Below are positions 16,586-23,871 of a DNA stretch of 64,000 nucleotides, piece after piece (positions within the stretch are counted from its first letter, which is position 1; each line of letters opens with the position of its first letter). Source of the stretch: M3007 sp046296435 (GTDB taxonomy: Bacteria; Bacteroidota; Bacteroidia; Chitinophagales; Saprospiraceae). Under the pieces are notes generated by a model, which made no database searches, was not told where the DNA came from, and worked only from the letters and a program-made list of their open reading frames with translations. The translations under genes and the position numbers were made by a program. The stretch spans positions 62,001-126,000 of the forward strand of contig JBKBLI010000001.1 in NCBI GenBank assembly GCA_046296435.1, read 5' to 3'.

Positions 16586-17368
16586 ATGTACGCAAACACA
16601 ATCGAAACGCTTTTTGAACGCATCCAAAACGGTTATGAATTCCGCCTGGGCGACTACTTTACCAAAGGGTGGGAAATTTTCCGGCAAAATGCGGGTATCT
16701 TCATCGGGTACTCTTTGATTTATATCGGAATCAGCCTTGCGGGCAATATCATACCCATTATTGGCGGTTTAGCGCTTTTAGTCATCTCCCCCGCCTTGAG
16801 TATCGGCCCATACATCGTGGCCAACCGCATAGATCGCAACGAGCCTTACGAATTCAAAACATTTTTCCAAGGCTTTGATAAGCTTGGGCAATTGTTTGTC
16901 GTATATCTTCTGCAAATATTGATGATTTTTGCAGCTATGTTGCCGGGTTTTATCCTGCTGATCAGTTCGTTTGGACAGGCATTTTTTGATAACCTATCGC
17001 TGAGTTCAGGCTCGGGCGCGGGTTTGATGACCGGAGTTGTCTTAATAACTATTCCAGCTATCTATCTTGGCATATCATACGTATTAGCGCTCCCGCTGGT
17101 CTGGTTTTTTGATCTTCAACCCTGGCAGGCGCTGGAAACGAGCCGCAAACTCGTAGGCAAACAGTGGTTCATGTGGCTGGCGTTTTTCATCGTTCAGGGT
17201 CTATTGGCTTTTGCGGGCATCATTGCCCTATTCATTGGTTTGTTATTTGCCATCCCGATTATCATTTGCGCCAACTATGCGGCCATGGCCGATATCACCA
17301 GGCTTAATGAAAGAACAAGCGAATTAGATGACATAGATATTTCACGTCATTTTGGAAAAATGGACTGA
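16586..17368 (+). CDS. Hypothetical polytopic membrane protein
   Basis: 260 residues with about five or six hydrophobic segments: ISLAGNIIPIIGGLALLVI, LLQILMIFAAMLPGFILLI, MTGVVLITIPAIYLGISYVL and LLAFAGIIALFIGLLFAIPI are the clearest. The N-terminal 40 residues (FRLGDYFTKGWEIFRQNAG) are polar and cytoplasmic-looking. The motif GDYFTKGWEIF and a later WQALETSRKLV recall bacterial membrane proteins of the DUF975/glycerophosphoryl-diester-phosphodiesterase membrane-domain type, but the match is only by eye. A near-consensus octamer TAACATTG (16547-16554) lies 31 bases before the ATG, and a strong terminator follows the gene, so it is likely monocistronic. Function unknown. Confidence 0.8.
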   Translation: MYANTIETLFERIQNGYEFRLGDYFTKGWEIFRQNAGIFIGYSLIYIGISLAGNIIPIIGGLALLVISPALSIGPYIVANRIDRNEPYEFKTFFQGFDKLGQLFVVYLLQILMIFAAMLPGFILLISSFGQAFFDNLSLSSGSGAGLMTGVVLITIPAIYLGISYVLALPLVWFFDLQPWQALETSRKLVGKQWFMWLAFFIVQGLLAFAGIIALFIGLLFAIPIIICANYAAMADITRLNERTSELDDIDISRHFGKMD

Positions 17369-17404
17369 ATGACTCATCGGCGCGCTACGGCCATTAGCAA
17401 GTGA

Positions 17405-17429
17405 ACCGGCGCGCCGGTATTCTTTTTTT
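17405..17429 (+). terminator. Intrinsic terminator after the membrane protein gene
   Basis: The palindrome ACCGGCGCGCCGGT (17405-17418) is followed by ATTCTTTTTTT. It ends the rightward membrane-protein gene and lies just beyond the end of the leftward epimerase gene. Confidence 0.7.
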
Positions 17430-17467
17430 CAATTTTTCTTGAAGTCCTGTTACGCGCGCTCCTTGTG

Positions 17468-18317
17468 TCATCTCGAATATCGCTTCCACCAGGCTGCAAA
17501 ACGAGCGATTCCCTCCTCCAGAGAGATAGACGGCGCGTAACCAATAGCCGCTTGCAAAGCGGCGGTATCGGCATAGGTCTGATAGACGTCGCCGGGCTGC
17601 ATAGGTTGCGGATCTAAAATTGCTTTACGGCCCAGTTCACGCTCTAAAGCTGCGACCAGGCTCATCAGGCGTGCCGGTTGTCCGCGTCCGATATTGTACA
17701 AGCGATAAGGAGGCAAAGTCGCCTCGAAAGCCAATTCGGCCACGCGACAAACGCCTTCGACGATGTCGTCAATGTACGTAAAATCCCTGCGCAGGTCGCC
17801 GTTGTTGAACAGTCGAATGGGCGTTCCATCCTCGATGGCGCGCGCAAAAAGCAAAACGGCCATATCGGGACGCCCCCAAGGTCCATAGACGGTAAAAAAA
17901 CGCAGTCCGGTGCAAGGTATCCCATACAAATGNNNNNNNNNNNNNNNNNNNNNNNNNNNNNNNNNNNNNNNNNNNNNNNNNNNNNNNNNNNNNNNNNNNN
18001 NNNNNNNNNNNNNNNNNNNNNNNNNNNNNNNNATGAATCACCCTTCCGAATTGTTCGCGCGCAAACAGGGCGCTCAGGTTGCCTGCGTCTTGCAAGTCCA
18101 ACTCGATAAAAGTAAAGCCCGGCACACCCGGTACGGCCGTGTTATAGAGCAGTCGTTCGCGCAATACGCCCAACTCAGCCAGTCGCGCAAACTTGAGTCG
18201 CGTGTCGTAGTAGGCGTTCAGATTGTCCAGACCAATCACCTCAAAGCCCCGCCGGAGCAAGGCCTGACAAACATACATGCCAATAAATCCGGCAGCGCCG
18301 GTGACCAAAACTTTCAA
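17468..18317 (-). CDS. NAD-dependent sugar-nucleotide epimerase (UDP-glucuronate 4-epimerase-like), interrupted by an assembly gap
   Basis: Extended SDR that inverts C4 of UDP-sugars for polysaccharide synthesis. The N-terminal part (from ATG 18317) has the NAD loop VTGAAGFIGMYVCQALL and LDNLNAYYD, which is typical of UDP-glucuronate 4-epimerases. The C-terminal part resumes with HLYGIPCTGLRFFTVYGPWG, then RDFTYIDDIVEG and a GDVYQTYAD segment. Exactly 100 N (17933-18032) separate the halves, and the halves are in different frames across it. By comparison with the family about 85-90 residues are missing, including the Ser and YxxxK catalytic residues, so the gap should be about 265 bases. The gene itself is probably intact. 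Subfamily is inferred from motifs. Confidence 0.88.
17933..18032. other. Scaffold gap of 100 N
   Basis: Exactly 100 undetermined bases, a conventional placeholder for unknown length. It lies in the epimerase gene. Confidence 0.99.
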
Positions 18318-18331
18318 TGCCTATACCAATT

Positions 18332-18634
18332 TTACAGCGAACAGAGGTCAAAGCGATAAGCATAGCCCCCATTGACGCGGCAAAGAAAGTAAGTTTTTGG
18401 TACAGGCATCCCGAGAGTTTGCAATTGGCGTATCAGCGCGTCCTTCGCAGAAACGCCTTCCCGCCAAAATCGGCTCCCCCGCCCGGCGCCGTCTTGAAAA
18501 GACGCAACCCGAAAACCTTGAGACGCCAAAACTGTTACAATGGCGTGCAAAGCATCCCTTTGTGACCATTTGAACGCAAAATACGCCGATAAGCGCGGGC
18601 CATTGCGCTTCTGAAACGAGTTCAAAATACGCAT
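18332..18634 (-). CDS. Hypothetical 100-residue protein upstream of the epimerase
   Basis: A leftward frame from ATG 18634 (MRILNSFQKRNGPRLSAYF) to TAA, ending 14 bases before the epimerase start. Codon choice resembles neighbouring genes, and the frame fills what would otherwise be a 315-base gap. The composition is basic and aromatic in the second half (DALIRQLQTLGMPVPKTYF). Its ATG overlaps the divergent mqnA ATG within one CATG, which is unusual and counts somewhat against it. No family recognised; it could be a spurious frame in the shared upstream region. Confidence 0.45.
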   Translation of the reverse strand: MRILNSFQKRNGPRLSAYFAFKWSQRDALHAIVTVLASQGFRVASFQDGAGRGSRFWREGVSAKDALIRQLQTLGMPVPKTYFLCRVNGGYAYRFDLCSL

Positions 18635-19439
18635 GAACAATCCCCTGCGCATCAGCGCCGTAAGTTATCTGAACACCAAGCCGTTCATATACGGACTCCA
18701 CCAAAGTCGTCTGTCCGGACAGATGACCCTGAGTTTGGATATTCCCTCCGAATGCGCCAGAAAGCTGCGCGACGGCGAAGCCGACATTGCGCTCGCTCCT
18801 GTGGCTGTGATCGCGGATATACGGCAGGCGCATCTGGCCTCCTCCTATTGCATAGGCTCCACCGGCGCGGTCAAGACGGTATGCGTTTTTAGCGAGCGAC
18901 CCATAGAGCAGGTCAAGCGCTTGTACCTCGACTTTCACTCGCGCACTTCGGCTCAGATGGTTCAGTTGCTATGCCGGCATTACTGGCGCGTACAGCCCGA
19001 GTTTGTTGCGGCTCAGGCGGGCTTCGAGCGCGAAATCGGGGGCGATACCGCCGCTTTGATCATCGGCGACCGCGCCATCGGCTTAGAAAAAAAATACGCC
19101 TGCGTTTACGACCTTGGCGAGGTATGGCGACTCTGGACGGGATTACCGTTCGTATTTGCGGCATGGATCAGCGCGCGACCCATACCACAGGATACCCTGC
19201 GCGCCCTCGACGAAGCCTTTAAGGCGGGAATAGGCGCCATCCCGCAATTGATCCAAATCCTCCCGCAAATACCAGGGTTCGATCTGGAAGACTACTACCG
19301 GCGCTGCATCAGCTACGAACTCGACGCAGCCAAACGTCAGGGAATGCGCTTCTTCCTGGACCAAATCTGTGGTCAGCAAGGATACCGCCTCATGGAAACC
19401 GGCGAACAAACTCCGCTCGTGGATCAAATGGCTACTTGA
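18633..19439 (+). CDS. mqnA: Chorismate dehydratase MqnA (futalosine menaquinone pathway)
   Basis: 268 residues of the periplasmic-binding-protein fold used by MqnA, which dehydrates chorismate to 3-enolpyruvoylbenzoate, the first committed step of futalosine menaquinone synthesis. Diagnostic segments are ISAVSYLNTKPFIYGL at the start, GEADIALAPVAVI near residue 50, the SSYCIGSTGAVKTV stretch, SRTSAQMVQLL and LIIGDRAI. The start is fixed by the RISAVSYLNTKP motif. mqnE follows 158 bases downstream on the same strand with its own promoter element. The adjacent MqnE supports this function over the related MqnD. Confidence 0.93.
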   Translation: MNNPLRISAVSYLNTKPFIYGLHQSRLSGQMTLSLDIPSECARKLRDGEADIALAPVAVIADIRQAHLASSYCIGSTGAVKTVCVFSERPIEQVKRLYLDFHSRTSAQMVQLLCRHYWRVQPEFVAAQAGFEREIGGDTAALIIGDRAIGLEKKYACVYDLGEVWRLWTGLPFVFAAWISARPIPQDTLRALDEAFKAGIGAIPQLIQILPQIPGFDLEDYYRRCISYELDAAKRQGMRFFLDQICGQQGYRLMETGEQTPLVDQMAT

Positions 19440-19493
19440 AGCGCGCCGACGACCGGGTAAACCATCCGATCCGCCATTCTGCTTATCTTTGTC

Positions 19494-19501
19494 GCGCTAA
19501 A
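19494..19501 (+). promoter_or_regulatory. Bacteroidota -7 promoter element before mqnE
   Basis: TATCTTTG matches TAnnTTTG, 96 bases before the mqnE ATG. No clear TTG at -33. Confidence 0.5.
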
Positions 19502-19597
19502 CTTTTAAGCGCGCCGCTTGTTCGTGAGATAGTTCCGTACGCGCATCCCCACTCCCCTAAGCCCATTGCCCAATTTTTTCGTTGCAAAAGTTAAATC

Positions 19598-20776
19598 ATG
19601 CAGCAAATCCTCAGCCATATCAGCGACAACCGCCTGCGCGACATCGCTCAAAAAGTATCAGAGCAAGAACGCATCAGTTTTGAGGATGGCGTTTATTTGT
19701 ACGAGCATGCTCCGCTGGCATATCTCGGCGTCTTAGCCAATGAGGTCAGAGAACGCAAAAACGGCCACAACACGTATTTCAATCGGAATTTTCACATAGA
19801 GCCTACCAATCTGTGCGTCTATGACTGCAAATTTTGCTCCTATTCGCGCCTAATCAAGCAACGCAAGGACGCCGACGCATGGGAATATACAATGGAGCAA
19901 ATGCTGGACATTGTGCGGAGCTACGACGACCAGCCCGTCACCGAAGCGCATATCGTAGGCGGCGTGCTGCCGCAGTATGATCTGCCTTTTTATCTCGATT
20001 TTTTCAAAAAAATCAAAACCCACAGACCGGATCTGCACATCAAGGCGCTTACCCCGGTCGAGTATCACTATATTTTCAAAAAAGCAAAAATAAGCTATGA
20101 GGATGGCATGCGGATGATCAAAGAAGCCGGATGCGACAGCTTGCCGGGCGGAGGCGCCGAAATCTTCCATCCGGAAATCCGCGAGCAAATTGCCGCCGAC
20201 AAATGCAACGCCGAACAATGGCTGCGCATACACGAAATCTGGCATGAACTCGGCATGCGCTCTAATGCCACCATGTTGTACGGGCACATCGAAGCCTATT
20301 GGCATCGGGTGGATCACATGGAACGCCTGCGCCAACTACAGGACAAAACAGGAGGGTTTCAAACTTTCATTCCCCTCAAATTCCGCAATCAGGACAATCA
20401 GATGAGCCATATACCCGAGACGACCGCCATTGAGGATCTGCGCAACTATGCCATCAGCCGAATCTACCTGGACAACTTCGACCACGTCAAAGCCTATTGG
20501 CCCATGATTGGGCGCAGCATTGCTCAGATGTCTTTGGCCTTTGGCGTGGATGATATTGACGGCACCATCGACGATACGACCAAGATATACAGCATGGCCG
20601 GATCAGAAGAGCAGCACCCCGCCCTCAGCACGCGCGAATTGGTCGAAATGATCCGGCGAGTGGGTCGCAGGCCCATCGAACGCGATACGCTGTACAACGT
20701 CATTCGCGATTACACCGACGTCGAATTCGAAGAAGACAAACAATGGCGCGGGTATTATTCGCTGCCTGTAGTGTAA
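19598..20776 (+). CDS. mqnE: Aminofutalosine synthase MqnE (radical SAM)
   Basis: 392 residues. It joins the MqnA product to adenosine by radical SAM chemistry to give 6-amino-6-deoxyfutalosine. The [4Fe-4S] cluster cysteines are in CVYDCKFC (CxxxCxxC), preceded by the HNTYFNRNFHIEPTNLC motif typical of MqnE/MqnC/CofH-like enzymes. SLPGGGAEIF near residue 185 and GHIEAYWHRVDHM are further landmarks, and the C terminus ends in the usual RDTLYNVI and VEFEED region. Length is normal. With mqnA just upstream the pathway assignment is strong; mqnB, mqnC and mqnD are not in the window. Confidence 0.95.
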   Translation: MQQILSHISDNRLRDIAQKVSEQERISFEDGVYLYEHAPLAYLGVLANEVRERKNGHNTYFNRNFHIEPTNLCVYDCKFCSYSRLIKQRKDADAWEYTMEQMLDIVRSYDDQPVTEAHIVGGVLPQYDLPFYLDFFKKIKTHRPDLHIKALTPVEYHYIFKKAKISYEDGMRMIKEAGCDSLPGGGAEIFHPEIREQIAADKCNAEQWLRIHEIWHELGMRSNATMLYGHIEAYWHRVDHMERLRQLQDKTGGFQTFIPLKFRNQDNQMSHIPETTAIEDLRNYAISRIYLDNFDHVKAYWPMIGRSIAQMSLAFGVDDIDGTIDDTTKIYSMAGSEEQHPALSTRELVEMIRRVGRRPIERDTLYNVIRDYTDVEFEEDKQWRGYYSLPVV

Positions 20777-20843
20777 AACCGACCCGACGCCGCATCAAGT
20801 AACGATTAGTCATCCCCCCCCGCTTCAACACACGTCCACAAAT

Positions 20844-21419
20844 ATGTACTACGCCCACCCAAGCGCAGTGATTGATTCGGGCTGCGAAATAGGTGAAGGA
20901 ACCAAAATATGGCACTTCTGCCACCTGATGCCGGGATGCCGCATCGGGCGCAACTGCGTACTGGGTCAAAACGTGATGGCGGCGCCCGGCGTATCAATAG
21001 GCGACAACGTCAAAGTACAAAACAATGTTTCGCTATACACCGGCGTCGTGTGCGAAGACGATGTGTTCTTGGGCCCGAGCATGGTGTTTACCAATGTGAT
21101 CAATCCACGCAGTTTTGTAGAGCGAAAATCCGAATTCAGGACGACTCTGGTCAAACGCGGAGCCTCTATCGGCGCCAACGCCACCATTTTGTGCGGTACG
21201 ACTGTCGGCCAATACGCCATGATCGGCGCAGGAGCCGTCCTGACCAAAGACGCGCCGGATTACGCGCTGATGGTGGGCGCGCCCGCCCGATTGCGCGGTT
21301 GGGTAAGCCGTCTGGGGCACAAACTCCAATTCGACGACCAAGGTCTGGGTATTTGCCCCGAAAGCGGCGAACGCTACCGCCTGGATAGCGAGGGGGTAAG
21401 GCCGGAGCGCGGGATCTGA
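20844..21419 (+). CDS. UDP-sugar N-acetyltransferase (WbpD/WlbB-like, hexapeptide repeat)
   Basis: 191 residues built of left-handed beta-helix hexapeptide repeats (SAVIDSGCEIGEGTKIW, then CRIGRNCVLGQN, VSIGDNVKVQNN). The segment FTNVINPRSFVERKSEF and the later GASIGANATILCGTTVGQYA match the WbpD/WlbB group, which acetylates UDP-2-acetamido-3-amino-2,3-dideoxy-glucuronate for LPS O-antigen. The trimeric enzyme uses acetyl-CoA in the cytoplasm. With the UDP-glucuronate epimerase nearby this points to surface polysaccharide synthesis, but no full locus is visible. The last 25 residues (LGICPESGERYRLDSEG) look like a small extra tail. Substrate is inferred. Confidence 0.88.
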   Translation: MYYAHPSAVIDSGCEIGEGTKIWHFCHLMPGCRIGRNCVLGQNVMAAPGVSIGDNVKVQNNVSLYTGVVCEDDVFLGPSMVFTNVINPRSFVERKSEFRTTLVKRGASIGANATILCGTTVGQYAMIGAGAVLTKDAPDYALMVGAPARLRGWVSRLGHKLQFDDQGLGICPESGERYRLDSEGVRPERGI

Positions 21420-21552
21420 AACTGGAGCCCGGCACTTTTTTTTACTTTAAATCTTCGTGAAGCGGCGCTAAATGTGCGTAGAAATGCGTTGGGACTGAGG
21501 CGTCTCACGCTTACCCGCACCCACATACGCCCTTTGCCCTAACGCTACTTGC

Positions 21553-21569
21553 TTTTTTTTAAAAAAAAA
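21553..21569. repeat. T8-A9 dyad
   Basis: Eight T then nine A in the spacer before ldhA, preceded by AACGCTAC as is the copy at 1454. Member of the recurring T-run/A-run family. Confidence 0.6.
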
Positions 21570-21642
21570 GTGGCGGGGGCGGGGCCAGACCCATGCCCTA
21601 CGCTCACACCCGGCGCGACCCGATCACGACGCTCTTTACAGC

Positions 21643-22632
21643 ATGCGAACTTTTGTCTTTAGCTCACATCCCTTCGACCAGCCTTTTTTGGAGAAAGCCG
21701 CAGCGGCGGCCAATCTGGATTTTACCTTTACTGAGCGCAGCCTCAACCTCAACTCAGTCGATTGGGGGGCGGGGTATGATTATCTCTCCCTGTTTTCCAA
21801 CGACGACGCTTCGGCGCCTGTGTTGGCGCGTTTGGCTGGCGCTGGGATCAAAGGCTTGGCCCTGCGGTCGGTCGGATACGACCATGTGGATCTGGGCGCT
21901 GCGAAGGCTCTGGGAATCAAAGTGGCCAATGTGCCGGAGTATTCGCCGTATGCCATTGCCGAACACGCTGTAGCCATGCTCATGGCGCTCAACCGCAAGC
22001 TCCACGAAGCTGAGATGCTGATCCACATGCAGGATTTTCGTTTGGACACGCTGGTGGGCTTCGACCTTCATGGCAAAACGGTCGGCATCGTGGGAACCGG
22101 CAAAATCGGGATGGCATTCGCCCGGATCATGCACGGATTCGGATGCAGGCTATTGGGGTTTGACCCCGCGCCGCACCCACAAGCCGGCGAGGTCAATATG
22201 GCATATGTATCGCTGAACGAATTGCTGGCACAGAGCGAGGTCGTGGCGCTCAATTGTCCGCTCAACGAACACACCCTGCGCATGATTGGCCGCCCGCAGT
22301 TTGCGGCGATGAAGCCCGGCGCCATTTTGATCAATACCGCCCGCGGGGCCGTGATCGATACCGACGCTCTGATCGAACATTTGGAGTCCGGGCATCTGGG
22401 TGGAGCTTGTCTGGATGTCTATGAGCGCGAAAAGGGTCTGTTTTTCTTTGACTGGCGCGACCGAATCATTCGGGATTCGGTTTATGTGCGACTTCGCGGC
22501 TTCAAGAACGTATTGATCACCGGTCACCAGGCCTTTCTCACCCGCGAAGCGCTTCGGGGCATAGCCGAAACAACGGCAATGAATATCGCCTGCTGGGCCA
22601 AAGGCGACAAAAGTCCCAACGAGTTATACTGA
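21643..22632 (+). CDS. ldhA: D-lactate dehydrogenase / 2-hydroxyacid dehydrogenase
   Basis: 329 residues of the D-isomer 2-hydroxyacid dehydrogenase family. It reduces pyruvate to D-lactate with NADH, closest by motif to LdhA. The NAD loop GIVGTGKIG is near residue 150. Catalytic Arg falls in INTARGAVID, Glu in CLDVYEREKGLFF, and His in LITGHQAFLT. The substrate-side RSVGYDHVDL segment also fits LdhA. The insertion DWRDRIIRDS is characteristic of fermentative D-LDH rather than of SerA. No operon partner: a terminator-bearing spacer follows. The gene symbol is by family resemblance. Confidence 0.92.
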   Translation: MRTFVFSSHPFDQPFLEKAAAAANLDFTFTERSLNLNSVDWGAGYDYLSLFSNDDASAPVLARLAGAGIKGLALRSVGYDHVDLGAAKALGIKVANVPEYSPYAIAEHAVAMLMALNRKLHEAEMLIHMQDFRLDTLVGFDLHGKTVGIVGTGKIGMAFARIMHGFGCRLLGFDPAPHPQAGEVNMAYVSLNELLAQSEVVALNCPLNEHTLRMIGRPQFAAMKPGAILINTARGAVIDTDALIEHLESGHLGGACLDVYEREKGLFFFDWRDRIIRDSVYVRLRGFKNVLITGHQAFLTREALRGIAETTAMNIACWAKGDKSPNELY

Positions 22633-22734
22633 TTCGGATGCTCCTTGGTGGAGAAGGGCGGCAGATCTACGCTCCGATTCCGCCCCTCACATTTCTCCCA
22701 AAAAAAGGCGCATCCTACTTTGGTCGCAAAAACA

Positions 22735-22767
22735 AACGGCGTCGAGGTGCGAAACCCCGACGCCGTT
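22735..22767 (-). terminator. Strong intrinsic terminator of the small exported protein pair
   Basis: AACGGCGTCG (22735-22744) pairs with CGACGCCGTT (22758-22767), with further GG/CC pairing inside. On the minus strand it is followed by TGTTTTTG. It terminates the leftward gene at 22809 and could also serve rightward ldhA. Confidence 0.75.
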
Positions 22768-22808
22768 GTCATCTGATCAGGCGTAGCGATCAGCGGAAGA
22801 GCGACAAC

Positions 22809-23279
22809 TTACTGACCGCCGCCGCCTTTTTGCCACTTAGACTTAGACTCCTGAGGAGGAGCAGGCTGACCGCTGGCGCCGCTTTGCTGCCACTTTTCTT
22901 TAGACTCGGTGGGAGCGCCGCCTTGCTGCCACTTACCTTGCGACTCAGGCACAGGAGGTTTGGTTGGCTGCGGAGCGGGCGCAGGGATGTTCGGGCCTTT
23001 GCCGGAGGTTTTGGGCTTGCTTTTGGCGGCCGGAGTTTTAGCCGCGGCAGCTTCAGCGGCGTTTTTTTCGTCCATGAACTGGGCGTAACGGGCTTGCGCT
23101 TCGGCGTTGATACGGTCCGTACATTCTTGATCCAACTGTGCGCGAAGCATATCCAATTTGCCTTGAACGGCCTGGGCAATCTCAGCTTTTTGCTGCTCGA
23201 GGGTTTTGCCGCCAAAGGCGGTGAGGCCCACAAAACCGGCTACGGCAAGCACACCGGCGAGTACGATATTTTTTTTCAT
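22809..23279 (-). CDS. Small exported protein with C-terminal KWQ repeats
   Basis: 156 residues. The start MKKNIVLAGVLAVAGFVGLTAFGG is a signal peptide, with no lipobox Cys. Residues 28-85 are a charged, alanine-rich helix (AEIAQAVQGKLDMLRAQLDQ, then ECTDRINAEAQARYAQF). A Pro/Lys/Ala linker follows, then three imperfect copies of a 12-14 residue unit with the core ES-x-x-KWQ-x-GG or SG. The helical region resembles that of the lipoprotein encoded 52 bases upstream, so the two are probable paralogues in one transcription unit. Likely periplasmic or envelope-bound; the repeated Trp/Lys tail suggests binding to a polymer, but this is a guess. Confidence 0.8.
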   Translation of the reverse strand: MKKNIVLAGVLAVAGFVGLTAFGGKTLEQQKAEIAQAVQGKLDMLRAQLDQECTDRINAEAQARYAQFMDEKNAAEAAAAKTPAAKSKPKTSGKGPNIPAPAPQPTKPPVPESQGKWQQGGAPTESKEKWQQSGASGQPAPPQESKSKWQKGGGGQ

Positions 23280-23331
23280 ACGAACGATTTTTTTTGTGCG
23301 ATTTTTGTAAAATTTAGGTTAATTACGGGCA

Positions 23332-23559
23332 TTAATTGCCGGCAGCCATCTTCAAGCGTTCAAACTCAGCGTTAACGCGGGCCTCAAAATCGGCGTCGCA
23401 AGCCTGTTGGGCTGCGGATTCTACCGCCGAACGTCCGGCTTCAAAACCAGCGTTGATTTCAGCCTGAACCTGCTCTTCAGTCAGCAGTTTTTCTCCGCAG
23501 GAAGTCAGTGCAAACGCGAGCGACGCGGCTGCAAAAAATCCCAAAAGCGTTTTCTTCAT
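23332..23559 (-). CDS. Small lipoprotein
   Basis: 75 residues from ATG 23559 (MKKTLLGFFAAASLAFALTSCGEK); upstream in-frame ATGs lack a signal peptide. The LTSC lipobox predicts cleavage and lipidation at Cys-21. The mature part is one charged helix (EEQVQAEINAGFEAGRSAVE, then AAQQACDADFEARVNAEF). It shares pattern and an internal Cys with the helix of the downstream 156-residue protein. The leader carries a TATCTTTG element (23599-23606). Function unknown. Confidence 0.8.
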   Translation of the reverse strand: MKKTLLGFFAAASLAFALTSCGEKLLTEEQVQAEINAGFEAGRSAVESAAQQACDADFEARVNAEFERLKMAAGN

Positions 23560-23598
23560 GATAGAGATATGATGTTTTATTGTGAAAAAAAATCGGCG

Positions 23599-23606
23599 CA
23601 AAGATA
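23599..23606 (-). promoter_or_regulatory. Bacteroidota -7 promoter element
   Basis: TATCTTTG on the minus strand, 39 bases before the small lipoprotein ATG. It probably drives both small exported proteins. Confidence 0.6.
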
Positions 23607-23871
23607 CTTTAGTTTGAGGATTTACGCACACATATTTGATGATTTGCATGGCGAAAAGTCGCAAACGCACAAAATAACTTATGCCGCTCTTTTAATACGA
23701 TGAAAGCGCGCCAAAAATTACACATGCAGGTTAAAAAAAAATCAAAAACTGTGAGAAAACAGGCAAATCTTATTTTTCGTCGCACCGAACCTCAAAAGCG
23801 TCTTACCTTTAAGTCGGTTTTTATAACCGCCGACAAAAGCCTTCTCACTCAAAACTGAATTGCTCAGACCA

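Noticed and set aside
17468..18317. Epimerase as a frameshifted pseudogene
   Set aside because: The frame change coincides with a placeholder gap of unknown length, so it says nothing about the true gene.
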